A program made the position numbers and the translations under genes. From the NCBI RefSeq assembly GCF_964275005.1, contig NC_092686.1:42158333-42222332 (forward strand): a stretch of DNA of 64,000 nt. Reading direction: 5' to 3'. The stretch is from Diadema setosum (Eukaryota > Echinodermata > Echinoidea > Diadematoida > Diadematidae). Within the stretch, counting starts at the first letter, position 1; each line of letters opens with the position of its first letter. Positions 33,263-47,000 of this stretch are shown piece after piece. A model generated the notes under the pieces. It was not told the origin of the DNA. It searched no databases and saw only the letters and a list, made by a program, of their open reading frames with translations.

Positions 33263-34239
33263 AAAACAAAAATATAGATTTCCAATTAACTTTCGTCTAA
33301 GTTACAACTTGCAACAAATTTTACATAAATCTCCCAACGGCACCGAAAAAAAAAAAATTACCCGCTCTGATCTGCAGCACACAGTCTGCAGCCCCCCCCC
33401 CCCCCGCCCCCCGTGTGACATGGGGTCACAGGAGAAATGCACATTTTGAGTACCGTGTTTATCCGATCGCTATATGGATGGCCGGACAAAATGAATGAAC
33501 CAAAGTTTCGTGTAAATATCTGAAGTATATTATGGGGAAATGTGAAAGTACACTGCAGCGAAAATTGCTCATAGCATTTCAGTAGCACAATGTGGCCGTG
33601 GTTACTTTGTGCTTATTTACACATGTAACAAGCTATGCATTCTAAAAGAGTGAATTTTTCCTTTAAGTCAGTATTCTGTATTGATGATTATTTGTTAATT
33701 AGTGGTTTTTGTGAAGATTCAGATAATGATAAAAAGTATGGATAATAAGTGCAGCGATAATTCCTACAGTTAGTTCAAAGTTGTGTTACAGAGGTTTGAT
33801 ACATATAGCATTGTGTGTGTATACGTGTGTACACAGGTTGGCCATATGACCCATTTTAGACAATTAACTTTAATTAATTTGTAAATGTGTTTAGTTATGG
33901 GACTGAAAACCATGTCCATAATACTTTCATTCAGGTACTATCAGCTACCTCGTTAGATTCTTCCTCAATTTTCTAGTGCCATTGATGTAATTCATGCACG
34001 ATACTGGATCAGCCCATACTTTCTGAGCAAAGATGTTGAGAAACGAGACCGACCTTTGTGTCTTGTGCTCGGTACGACGTTCTGAACGTGAGTATGTACA
34101 CACTTTACCTGTAAATGAACAAGCTTGTGTTCCGGTATAAATATCGCCTCTGAAGTTGTGATGCATTCGTGTTCAGATAAGTATTGGTTGGAATGAGTGC
34201 CGAATGCCGATGAGACTGGGATGGTAACCGGTGGTTCTG

Positions 34240-34620
34240 CACCAGAAGACAACTCGTCCAGCAGCCTTTGTGAGCATTCTCGAGCGGGCTTTGCTGCAAC
34301 GTGGGACAACTGATTGTCTGGACGGACGCCCAACGTACTTCCAGAACGGACGTCGGAGAACGAAGTACAGTACTTTGGAATTAAAGGACAAGTACGTCAG
34401 ACGTGCTTCAAGAGCAGACGTCAGAGAACGAAGTACAGTACTTTGGAAATGATAAGTACGAACGATGTACTTCCAGGGCGAACGTCTTCCATGTGAACTA
34501 AGGGGCAGAACGACGAAGTACAAGGGCGGACGCGGACGTCTGGAAACGACGTACTTTCTGAATGACGTCTAAGAACGACGCACTCAAGAAACGACGTCGG
34601 GAGTGATAGGGAGAATTCAC
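34240..34620. repeat. GACGT-rich word repeat tract
   Basis: Words such as gaacgacgt, ggacgtc and gaagtacagtactttgga recur many times over 380 bp, including a near-direct repeat of agaacgaagtacagtacttt at about 34355 and 34425. Overlapping open frames on both strands are explained by this composition. Confidence 0.65.
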
Positions 34621-37600
34621 TTGTCAGTGTGTTGGATGAGATAGTTATGAGAGTGAGAAAGTGCCTTTGAGTTTTGAGTCGGATGATGTGAAGTGCAAGG
34701 TGTAGACTGGTGACGTACGAAGAGTGGTGGAAGACTAAGGTTCTATCCTCTTCACAGAGTGATCGTATATTTCGATCAAACGAACGGTCGGCTCGGTCGG
34801 CATAAATGCCAAGGCCCCGTTTTTGCTACAATATCGTACATCATGAAATTCTCGAACTAGCACTGACTTAAATATTTTCACCATGAAAAGAAAGTGGATG
34901 TGGCGTCACGTCAGCCTCGAAATATTTTTCGCCCGACCAATATTTTGGTGTCACTTTTTCGCAAATAATGAGATACCTAGCTATCGATATCGCAATCGCA
35001 ATTGCTGAGAGCCAGTCAGCGTAGCAGCGACCACCGGCATGCATTAATCTAGCATTACCAAAGAAATTTGTAATCTGCGAGCATCACAGAGTGCATGCAG
35101 CGCAGCGTAATGCCAGTGCACTGAACACTGGCTCATGGCACCACTTGGTAAAAAGGACGCTGTATTACTACAACGGCATTTATTGAGTTTCCATGGTCGC
35201 GTAGTAAATCTTTACAGTGAATAACTAAGACGTATGCATGATTACAGGCATAAGAATGTCTTCCGAGTTTCCAGCTTTCATCGCTTCTAATCTAATTTGA
35301 TTCGACTTCAAGTTTTCATGGTTATTGTCGCCTCTTGTATTAGTTTGCGTACCTGAGAGATGAGCAGCACATCAAAAAGAAAGTGAAATAAACGCTTTCA
35401 CACCCATACACACATAAACACATTATACAGTATAATACATGTAAATGCACATCAGTTCTGATTCCACCCCACCCCCTTTCCAATGTGTTCATGCTCTAAA
35501 CTTCATCGCTGAAACGGCCCGTAATCATTGTGTAGTTTTACAAATCGAGGGTCACATAAATTCAGGAAGGCACAACAATAGCTCTTACACCGTGATCCGT
35601 GGGTTAAGCAATGGAAAATTACAGGGCTCAAAAAGAAAAGGAAGTTCAAAATTCAAAAATCAAATATAATACAAGAGCAAATACAGACATCAGATATACG
35701 CTACAATAAAACCACGGTGATTCCTGGCTCTCTATAACAATATCATGTGAACAGTAATTCTCAGCCTTCCCCACTTATTGAAAGGAACGAACATTTTCTA
35801 GAGTAATGCTTACCATTGTAAACTAGATAATCGAACAAAAGACTAATGACATCCTGGGTGGTCAGTGTTGTTTAGTTCGTGGGAAAATATTCTTGGCTAG
35901 AACTATACCATGAGGACAGGTTGGAAAAGTCTGGTATTTCCTGTGTTACATGTAGTTACAAAACGGTATTCTGAAGGTCTTATTTCGAAGGTTCGTTATA
36001 ATTCCGAACATTCGTTGGTCCAATATTGAAATAACGTTAGGTAATCTGAAAATGCAATAACTTCTTTTAGCGTCAATATAAGGTGTTGAAATTCAAAAAT
36101 TACATCTTGGTACGGAGTGAAAATCGGTTATCTTTTATTGTCTAAGGGAAAGATGATACATGTGTATATTTTAAGGCAAAGCACATGTTGCCTCAAGAAT
36201 TGGCGTAGATCAAGAATATCTGTTTATCCGAGCGATTGCTACCCGAACATAAGAATAGAGAGTATTTATGGTATTGGGATTTTGTGTTGGTTATTTTGTA
36301 GCCTACATTCGTACTATGTGTGGATATACATGTATTGTACATATGAATCTGCATGGAATCTTCCTCTGCATGTTAAAAAAAAAATGTGATTACGCAGAAC
36401 GAATGGGTGGATACTAGCGTTTTTATATTGGCTTCATTGTGAATACGACCTTGGTGTCGAAAGAAATTGAAATGGAGAATACTTAAACGATTTTGTCGTT
36501 ATGTGTACATTGCATGTGTATATCCTGCTTCCTCTTCACCAATGCGTCATTTACACAACTAGTTCAGATTACATGTTGTGATTTATTCACGCCCATTAAG
36601 TCAGCTCACCCATTGTTTCGCCCATGGCTGTTCCACTCCAATAAAGCCAAAATGAAGCGTCCCATCCGATACAATGTCATGCACTCTTTTGTTCCTCCAC
36701 GCAAAAAATAAAAAAGACATGTTGAATACGAACAGTTACAGGGATAAACAGATAGTGTCATCGACATGGATGATTAAATCCAAACAGTTATCCCGATTAG
36801 TGCAAATGTATGTTCTTTTCGAGAATGTCCTTTCTTTTAGAAAGAAAAATGAATATATTGTCGTGATATATATTTCAAACGGAGAAGAATTGAGATTTGA
36901 AGTTGTTTGTAAGTGGTCAAAAGTATTCCTGAAATATAACACATTTAGCAACGCTTCATGAATAATACAATCTAACAAGTGTTTGTGCATAAACCAATCA
37001 ATGTATGTATGATTTGCTATACTCTTTACTCTCTCTTTCTCACTCTCTCTCTCTCTCTCAAAAAAAAACAAAAAAAACCCGAAATATATTGTTGGACGCA
37101 GATGTATATGAAATTGTGCCAAAACATCATACATTCTCAATATCATTATCGTGCGAGACAAGAAATTATTACCTAGTTATAGACCCATCTTTTCTTCGGA
37201 GTGGTTCATGTTATTGTAATCGACATCATTGGTCAGTAATAACGAGTGAAACCATTATTTCCATAGCTCATTTTCACTTATGTGCGATATTAATAGTTTG
37301 ACGTTTGGTTAAGCAACGAGTGAGACACAGCTTTAATCAGTTGTTTGAACATTCATGTGAGTACATTCTATTTAATCTTTTAAAGCGATGTTGTTTAAAT
37401 GTCGCCGACACCGACTCATATTCAGCTGTGGTTAGATACATTTTTTCACACATTTTTTTTCGCGGTTATCATTGAACATGGTCCATCAAAAACAGATATT
37501 CTTCCCTCAAGAAAAAGCACGACTGTGATATAAAGGTGTTTTAAGGAACAGGGTATACAAAGCAATCGGGGAAATGGGAAAGAGGGACAAGTAACAAAGG

Positions 37601-38282
37601 AGGGTGTTTTTTTTTTTCCTTTAGGCAGACTTCAAAACGCATCGAGTGAGAGGTGAGACAATGTATTACAAGGATATATTCATATTCATTTATTTTATTC
37701 TGCTCTATTTATCTCACCGTTTAAAGACAGAAAAATGTATTGGGAGAATTTAAAGATATATGTGAAATAGAAATTGCGGGCAACGTATTTGCACTTAATC
37801 GCCTCTCCTACCCCCGTCCCATAAAATTATGCAAGGTTTTCATAATGCGATTTGTAAAAGCTTCGTTTCATACACACATGAGGCATATTCATCTTCAAGT
37901 ATATACACAATGAATTAGCTTCCCTGACTCTTACCATTCATTCATTCATTCATTCATTCATTTATTTTTCATTTTCAACAAAAACATATAAATATATTAC
38001 AAAAATTGAATACAGTACATAAATTTAATTATACAAAGTAAAGGATAAGTTTACAGAAAACTTGTAAGTATACGAAAATGTTGGAAATGGAGAGGAAAGC
38101 TAAAAGCTGAGCTTGTAGGGTGCATTCTCCCCACACGTAATACAAAAAATTATATGATCGATTGACTGATATACATTGAAAATGGATGAAACAAAGAATC
38201 TACGACGAAAAGACCTATAACCTACCTTATCCGAAACAAAAACCTTGAACAAATCCCTACACCAAGTCGCTGTCATGCCGGA

Positions 38283-38331
38283 AGAGAGAGGAGAGAAACA
38301 GAGACAGAGAGAGAGAGAAATAGAGAGAGAG

Positions 38332-38365
<34 letters not shown>

Positions 38366-38395
38366 AGAGAGAGAGAGAGAGAGAGAGAGGGAAAG
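38283..38395. repeat. (GA)n-(GT)n-(GA)n compound microsatellite
   Basis: Runs of ga, then a pure gt run at about 38335-38361, then ga again. Confidence 0.92.
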
Positions 38396-38544
38396 AAAGC
38401 AACTTATTGCGTGGAGTGAAGATAAAAGACAGGAAAAAAAAATAGAGGGACACGAGAGGTAGTGGATGGATGGATGGACCATTGCTAACTCTTGCACAAT
38501 ATACCTAATTTTGTTTGTTTGATAAATACTTTATTTTCTGCAAA

Positions 38545-38710
38545 TCAATATACATAAGTTACATAATCATGAACATGTAAGTAAATTTAACACAGAGTCG
38601 TTTGACTTGCATAAACAACGATATACATAAGTTATATAATCATGAACATGTAGGAAATATACAAAGTAAATTTGACGCAGAGTCGTTTGACTTGCATAAA
38701 CAACAACATA
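38545..38710. repeat. Two tandem copies of a unit of about 80 bp
   Basis: The words tatacataagttatataatcatgaacatg and cagagtcgtttgacttgcat occur twice in the same order. Confidence 0.8.
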
Positions 38711-39189
38711 AAAGGAAATTAATGATATAATATACACTATACATGTCTATGCAGCAGGGATTACAATAACAATTGTACTTAAGAAGCTATTATGCTGCTT
38801 GAAAAGATGGCCGGCCCGAGTAAAAAAGGTAGGGACGTAATAGATTCGCAACAATACAAATTCTGCTGCGAAGATAGCAGGGGAAAATAAACTCTGATGT
38901 GTGATGGTGGTGAATGTGCGTGCAGGTGCTTGAAAGTGCACAAGGGCAGATAGGCTGGATTTAGAATAATAGAATTGGTTTGCTGGAAGAGGGAACGATA
39001 TGCGATGTTGCTATCGGAAGACCACAATTATTCATATAAATTATTTGTTTTTAGTTCGTGTTTGAAGTATACTGTAATAAGGTGTGCTTCTTTAAGTTTG
39101 CTTTGAATGAAAACAAGGAGGCACACTGTTTCAACTCCTCAGGAAGAGTGGTCCATGTATCCGGACCGTTTTAAATTTTTGTTAGTTTA

Positions 39190-39985
39190 ATATCCACAAG
39201 TATCTAACTGCTCATTAAAAAGACCATCACCTCGTAAACCTCGAAACTGTCCAGGCTCTGAAATCAAATAGACCTAATGGCCCCAACGTCTGAAACATGC
39301 TTTCTGATTACCTGTAATAATCATAGCACTTTACAAGTAGTACCTCTTTTCTATTTTTGAGTACATCTTACAATAATGTATATCCAAATATTTACCCAGA
39401 TAAGACCAATATCCTGCGATAGATTTTCAAAGTTTGATCAATACTGAACTGTTTAGTAAGAAAAATCTCTTCCGATCCACACAGGAGCTAAGTACACACT
39501 AATCATAAACACATACATCTTCTATACTGTTTGTACAATTTGTGTCTGTATGTTACCGTACCTTTAACAACCATGACAACAGAATCAAGCATATTAAACG
39601 TGCCACTTAAATCGGTAATCTGAAGAAAAAAAAAACATAAGTAAAGAATATCGGTATATGCAAATGAAGATATTCCGTTCTTCAAGATCAATATTCTTCT
39701 GTCGATTATCATTACGTTCGCGTAAACTTTCCTCTTACTATTGTACAACATATTTCATCGTATCTATTAAGTTTAGTATCCACGCGTATCAAACTGCTCT
39801 TTGAGGAGACCATCACCTTGTAAACTTCGAAAATGTTTCATCCTGAAATCAAGCAGACATTAAGGCTCTAACGTCATAAACATCTTATCCAATCACCTAA
39901 ACTAATACTTATCTCATTTCTCTTATACAACACATCTATAAAATGGTATCCAAATATTTACCCAGCCACCACCAATTTCCTGCGA
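39190..39985. repeat. Diverged duplication inside the intergenic region
   Basis: The block tatccacaagtatc...gaccatcacctcgtaaac at 39190 recurs at about 39777 with roughly one change in six bases, followed by similar text about Ccaaatatttacccag at 39386 and 39950. Probably two copies of an old interspersed repeat. Confidence 0.6.
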
Positions 39986-40563
39986 TAGCTATCAAAAGCG
40001 TGTTACTCAGCCCTAATAAAAAAAGACATTTGGTAATACTTTGAGACATGCATGCCTTTCCTCGTCACACTGAGTATATCATATTGTAAGAAAATATAAA
40101 GAGTTATAAATATAATAAGTACACTGAATGCTCGGTGTTTTACTGTCACATCACAAAACAGTTGCAGTTTTCATATCCAGCCACTGAGGAATTGAAACTC
40201 ACAAATTTGTAAGTTCTGAAGAGTTTGATTTTCCTAAAACTTCATTGAAGTGTGCTACCGATTTCTACATTTACTTATATATAATCCTACATTTCGGGTG
40301 AGATCCCCCTTAATAACCTATTTGATGCAAGCAAATTTCATACGCGACTTGCATTCTGTTTTTGTTATACCTTGTTAATCACTCCGCAAGTAGAGTATAC
40401 GATCAGGGTAAAGGCATTCCAAATTTGCTCTCTTTCCCTCCAGTTCTAAAAATTCACTGCGTGATGAGCTGATGAGGGCCGAGCTGAGTATGGCCATCCA
40501 GCCGCAGATTAACGTATTTTTTGTGATAATTTCTTTGTATTATTCAATAAGAAGTGATGCACA

Positions 40564-40569
40564 TTTATT
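40564..40569 (-). terminator. Candidate polyadenylation signal of gene B
   Basis: AATAAA on the minus strand about 420 bases after the gene B stop codon. Position and hexamer are suitable; no transcript evidence. Confidence 0.3.
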
Positions 40570-40986
40570 CTTTTCAGCGGAAATAAAATCAATTAATCAA
40601 TCAATCAATGAATTCTGGTCGAATGGCAAAGCGGATATGTACAGCGTAGAATATTTACAATTAATCATAAAGGAGAAGCTGGTAAATGAAGAGACAAGCA
40701 TCACGTATGAGTTCAAACTGAGTGGCATGGATATTCCCTGGAGCGATGAAATTGCTTCTCCATTTTGTTCCTCTTGGTAATTGGTCTTTCTTACACAATC
40801 TTCAATATTAGTACTACGCGGACCTTGCTTTATGAAACTCTGACACTGCATTGGTACAAATCCATACATTGATGTACACAAATGGGATATAGAGAGAACA
40901 AAATTATGTCTTGTCTTATAGTGAACTTGTATTGAAGTGATGCTTTGACGCTGATGAAGACGACAACCAGATGTCCCGTGTGCTCA

Positions 40987-41070
40987 CTAAAGCATGTCTT
41001 GCAGGTCGTGTTTGGTCAGGTTGAAGAGCTGTAGGAGTGCGGTGTGGTGGCTAAAGTGCCCTCGGAACTC
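40987..41070 (-). CDS. Gene B terminal exon with stop codon
   Basis: EFRGHFSHHTALLQLFNLTK then HDLQDML and TAG. The E-F and L-x-x-L-F-x-x-x-x-K-x-D/x-x-L pattern is that of the last plexin helices (E-F-N...L-x-E-I-Y-x-Y). It ends earlier than usual, lacking roughly 30 residues of other plexin C-termini. Acceptor ttgaaacag. Confidence 0.72.
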   Translation of the reverse strand, partial: EFRGHFSHHTALLQLFNLTKHDLQDML

Positions 41071-44000
41071 CTGTTTCAAAAGTGAAGTGTCTTCAGTTAA
41101 TAACAAAGTTCATCATCATTGTCAATTTATTACAATCTATTTTGTTTTAACTTGTAAAAGGGTTGATATGATTTTGCTTACCAAAAGCATCTTATACACG
41201 TCTGAAGTGTCACATAGTCTTTTATGAGTCATTGAAATAGGTGTATGATAATCGTCTCACAAGTATCTTTTTTACTGAACAAACTGATTCTACATTAAAT
41301 ATCTTTATGAACAATGAATGTATCTTCTTGGTTCTCATTTATACTTCGTTATGGCAGCACTTCACTTCGGAAGTGGCAAAGGAAATGCTGCACATTCTAC
41401 CAATTAATTATCACAAATAGGTCCTACCAATTGCAATCAATTATCACCTTTACATAAAAGCATCTTAATAATGTACTGATAATGATTTTTTTTTTCTTGC
41501 AAATCAAACTATATTCGAGCATGATAACTTTCCAGGACACCTTTAAAAGTGGGGAGGGAGGTCATTTTGATACCAGAATATCATCGCCCTTTATGATAAA
41601 CTCCAGATATGCCAGAACAGATTAGCCACTCAGGGCATCTACTCTTTATCAGCTGGAAGTATTTGACGTCGGCGAACGAGCTGAAGAAATCAACTTTCAT
41701 GGATTACCGCAGGATACATATTTTTAATGAGTACACGATGAGACAAGACAAATTTCCTATAGATGTTTCAATGTTTGAATACCTTTGTGACAGAGGCACA
41801 AGCACTGAACAACTTTGTTTGGCGTGCTTTGGGTAGACCTGCCACGCCGTTGCAGAACGTGGTCACCATACGCGATTGGAGGGCGTAATCTCCGAAGTAA
41901 GGTTGTTGCTTTGAAGTCTGAATGTGGGGTGGTACAATGTGTAGAGCATGATATATTACTACATGAAATTATTCTAAATGAAAAGAATAACAGAGCAAGG
42001 AGCTACACATAGACCTCCACTTAATGCAGGTGAATTTCCCCAAACGTATTGCAGGGCTGCACACTAACCCATTTTTTCTGCCGGTCCAACCTGTCTCTGT
42101 CGGACCGGTAAATGCCCCGTTTTAACATTTTTACCGGTCTGAACAGAAAATTTACCGGTCAACAACGACAACCTAAAAAATAAACTTATTTTCTTTTTTT
42201 TTATGGACGTACCCCCCCCCCCACCCATGTACATTTTACAGATTAATATATATATTTTTTTTAAACTCGCATTATCTATTGCACAAGAAATTTAAAAAAA
42301 AAAGATAGGAAAAACTAGAATGTTTGTTTGTGAATTACAGTGTAAAATGATAATGAACAAAATTAGATTGTATCAAATGCGTTTGTGACTTTTTCTAAAC
42401 ATCGGCGCACGAACTTGCTGCGTAACCTGCTCTTGGTGGTCAGTTGGATTGCGACGATTTAATGAATTATTTTAGCTGTGAAATTTTCTGATGTACGCGC
42501 TCCAAGGAGTTCTTTATTTTTCTCCCGATAATCTATTCGCATTCGTGCAAGCGTTCTTGAAAGGCACACGACATGCAGGGCCGAATTTGCAATCCTTTTT
42601 GCGCCCATTTCCACCTCAAATATTAGCGGGATTGTGACGATTTCATAAATTACTTCGGCTGTAATATTTTCTGATGCAAGCGCCAAAAGATTGAAAATGT
42701 GTCCTTTAGTTTTTCCCGATAAACTCTTCGAATTTCGTAAGTGCGTTCTTAAAAAGATGCACCACATGGCCGAATTCATGATACTTTTTGCGCCTATTTC
42801 TACCTCAAATAATCAGCGGGATTGTGACGATTTCATAAATTACTTCGGCTGTAATATTTTCTGATGCAAGCGCCAAAAGAGGTTGAAAATGTGTCCTTTA
42901 GTTTTTCCCAATAAACTCTTCGAATTTCGTAAGTGCGTTCTTAAAAAGGATGCACCACATGGCCGAATTCATGATACTTTTTGCGCCTATTTCTACCTCA
43001 AATATTAGCGGGATTGTGACGATTTCATAAATTACTTCGGCTGTAATATTTTCTGATGCAAGCGCCAAAAGAGGTTGAAAATGTGTCCTTTAGTTTTTCC
43101 CGATAAACTCTTCGAATTTCGTAAGTGCGTTCTTTGATGCACCACATGGCCGAATTCATGATACTTTTTGCGCCCATTTCTACCTCAAATAATCAGCGGG
43201 ATTGTGACGATTTTATAAATTACTTCGGCTGTAATCTTTTATGATGCACGCGCCAAAATGGGTTGAAAATGTGTCCTTTACTTTTTCCTAATAAACTCTT
43301 CGAATTTCGTAAGTGCGTTCTTAAAGATGTTCCACACAGCCGAATTCATGATACTTTTTGCGCCTATTTCTACCTCAAATATCAGCGGAATTGTGGCGAT
43401 TTCATGAATTACTTCGGATGTAACTTTTTGTGATGCACGCACCGGCTAGAATGGTTGAAAATGCGATCTTTATTTTTCTCCCCATAATCTCTTCGCATTC
43501 CGTACATGCGTTCTTGAAAGGTATACAACACGGCGGAATTCACGATCCTTTTTACGCCTATTTCTACCTCAAATATCAGCGGGATTGCGATGATTTTATG
43601 AATAACTTCGGCTGTAATCTTTTATGATAACGCGCCAAAATGGGTTGGAAATGTGTCCTTTATTTTTCCCGGATATACTTCGCATTTCGTAAATGCGTTC
43701 TTAAAAGATATACGACACGGCCAAAAATCATGATTCTTTTTGCGCCTATTGTTTCCTCAAACTTCAACGGGATTGCGATGATTTCATGAATTATTATTCG
43801 GCTGTAATCTTTATGATGCACGGGCCAAAAGGGGGTGAAAATGTGTCTTTTTTTTTCTCCCAATGATCACCTCGCATTTCGTACTTGCGTATACCACACG
43901 GCCGAATTCACGACCCTTTTATCGCCTATTTCTACATTGAATATCAACCGAATTGTGGCAATTTCATGAATTACTTCAGATGTAATCTTTTGTGATGCGC

Positions 44001-47000
44001 ACACCAACTAGAATGGTTGAAAATGCGTTCTTTATTTTTCTCCCCATAATCTCTTCGCATTCCGTACATGCGTTCTTGAAAGGTATACGACACGGCCGAA
44101 TTCACGATCCTTTTTGCGCCTATTTCTACCTCAAATATCAGCGGGATTGCGATGATTACGTGTATAACTTCGGATGCAATCTTTTATGATACACGCGCCA
44201 AAATGGGTTGAAAATGTGTCCTTTATTTTTCCGCGATAAACTCTTCGCATTTCGTAAATGCGTTCTTAAAAGATACACGACACGGCCAAAAATCATGATT
44301 CTTTTGCGCCAATCGTTTCCTCAAACTTCAACGGGAACGCGATGATTTTATGAATTATTATTCGGCTCTAATCTTTATGATGCACGGGCCAAAAGGGGTT
44401 GAAAATGTGTCCTGTATTTTTCACCCAATAATCACTTCGCATTGCGTACATGCCGATACGTCACGGCCGAATTTACGATCCTTTTAGCGCCTATTTCTAC
44501 ATCAAATATCAGCGGGATTGCGATATGTCATTAATTATTTCGGCTGTTATCTTTTGTGATACATTCACCAGAAGGGTTGAAAATACGTTCTTTATTTTTC
44601 TCCCGATAATTTCTTCGCATTTGTGCATGCGTTTTCAAAATTATACATTGCATGCAGGGCCGAATTCGATATTCTTTTTGCGCCTATTATTGTTTATACT
44701 CAAATTCCAACGGGATTGCCAAATTTTCATGAATTACTATTCGGCTGTAATCTATATGATGCAATCGCCAAAAGGGGTGAAAATGTGTCCTTTATTTTTC
44801 TCCCGCTAATCTTTTCCCATTTCGTACATGCGTTCTTAAAAGGTATACGACACGGCTGAATTCACGATCCTTTTTGCGCCTATTTCTACCTGCAAATATC
44901 AGCGGGATTGTGGCGATTTCATGAATTACTTCGGATGTAATCTTTTGTAATGCACGCACCAGAAGGGTAAAAATGTGTTTTTTATTTTTCTCCCGACAAT
45001 CTCGTCGCATTTGTGCATGCGTTTTTGATGAACAACACGGCATGCAGGACTGAATTCAAGATCCTTTTTGCGCCTATTATTTCCTCAAATTTCAACGGGA
45101 TTGCGTTGATTTCATGAATTGTTATTCGGCTGTAATCTTTTATGATGCACTCACCAAACTGTTTCCTTTATTTTTTTTTTCTCCTCTATAATCTCTTCGC
45201 ATTTCGTACATCATAAGCTTTTGAAAGATACGACGCGGCCGGTCGAATTTATGATCCTTTTTGGGACGATTTCTACCTCAATGTAAGCGGGACTGCCATG
45301 ATTTCATGTTTTTTTTTTTTCTCCCTAGTATTATCTCTTCACATTTTGTGCATGCGTTCTTAAAAAGTTCACGCCTATTTTGCGCCTATCTTCATTATGA
45401 GACCATTCTGAGCGAATGAAAATATTCATTTGTGAAATGACTGTGTAAAATGAAAATAAACGCAATCAGATCCATTTACTGTATCGCTGAATATCGAATG
45501 TGTTTTAACTTTTTCTAAAAATCGACACTAGTATATTAGTTCTAACATAACTGCCACGCTGCAGCGAAGCCGGGATCGGATCGATCTTGCGTTAAAAATC
45601 ATGAGTAAAATGCCCCAGAAATGCGTGCGCTTCTATCAATGCTTCTTGTCTGGCATGACCGCCGATCGCAAGCAATCGAAAAGCAGTTACACTGTACATG
45701 CTTTGCATGTATTGCATTGCATGCAGTGCGTGAGCAGCGCCAAATGCGCAAGCTAGCGCGACTCCGATAACTGGTCGACTGCTAGTGCTCAAAACTAATC
45801 CCGTTTACTGTACAAATTGCACCGGTAGACATAAACGAAAACTTGCGTAAAACTTGTTGAACAGTGCGATATCTTGCATTCTGTTTCTCCCTGATCGGGG
45901 CTGCTCTTTTTCTTTCTACTGACCCCACCAATATTTTTTTTTATTTATTTTTTTTTTTTTTTACTGGTCATGTCGGACCGGTAAGTTGTGGATTTCCTGA
46001 AAAGTTACCGGTCCGACAGTGACTTTTACCGGTCTTTGACCGTCGGACCGGCGCCAGTGTGCAGCCCTGCGTATTGTTTCATATCAATACGGTATCCCAT
46101 TTTTCTCGAACCGTATTAATATTACCATTTTGAGTCTCAAGATTCGGAGTATATTGCCCGGACAAAGAACAAATTTTGAGTCGTTAAAAAAGATTTATGT
46201 AAGGTTAACCTGAGTTTTCTGACCACACCTTGGACATTCGTTGAGGAGCTGTGTAGTAAAATCTTGAACGTCCCTTATTGCTTGATGACAATCACTCTTT
46301 TGGAAAATTCTTGGATCAAGACAGTGACGCAGATCATGTACTAAAACATTATCATTTATTTCTTAGTCGGTTTCAGACCATTATCGAAACTTTCTTGAAA
46401 TTCCATACGGAATTTTTGCGTAACTTGGCAAAAAGACACCGGTAGCAAACAAGCTCATAAAAAAGAACAACCCGCTGGTGAAGGTAAAACAGCAATAATC
46501 ATGTCATAATCGTGACCTGCAGCCGTTAATCAATATCTGATATGATTACATGTATGTAGTAATTATTTTCACCATTGTTCATAATTAGCTAAAGGACGTT
46601 TATATTCCATATTCATTCACCGAAGCAAAGAATTATCATATTGCAAACGTTCTTAGTACTCTTCTAGGTTTGTTAGCTATCACTAAATAAATATCTTTCA
46701 CGTCAGCATTTATGAGTACAACACCGTTTCGAAATGAGGAGAAAAGTAATTCATTTTAAGTTCATGGCACAATAAGAATGTAGGAGGATTTTCAGCCTTC
46801 GGCATGCTCGATAAACCATTTCATTTTCGGGATTAGCAACCGTTGCCGTTACAAACATAGATACCAAGGCGGACGAACCTCTGGAGGTGGCTCATCTTTC
46901 AAGGCGTGGTTGATGGCGTCAACGAGCACGTTCAGGCATTGGTCCGCTGGGTCTGACCTCGGCATGTTGAACAGAGAAGGAATTCTGGCGAGAAGTCCAA

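Larger units (their letters stand above)
30557..40986. other. Intergenic region between plexin genes B and A
   Basis: About 10.4 kb with no convincing exon on either strand. It would hold the promoter of gene A and the 3' end of gene B. Contents I can name are listed separately (a small TIR element, a triplicated repeat, a GACGT-rich tract, microsatellites and two short duplications). No TATA box or other promoter element can be claimed. Confidence 0.6.

Noticed and set aside
40472..40780. 102-codon plus-strand ORF after gene B
   Set aside because: No recognisable domain. It overlaps the likely 3' UTR of gene B on the other strand. Kept out for lack of support.
41590..41900. Possible extra gene B exons (FSSFADVKYFQLIK and FCNGVAGLPKARQTK frames)
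   Set aside because: Open and with donor-like ends, but they match no plexin segment, and exons 46210-46340 and 40987-41070 already join in phase.
42459..45043. Many ORFs of 65-119 codons in the satellite
   Set aside because: They are translations of the 190 bp repeat in different frames and repeat each other.
42455..45380. CRISPR-like repeated array
   Set aside because: Units are contiguous 190 bp tandem repeats without unique spacers, in a eukaryotic intron between transposon ends.
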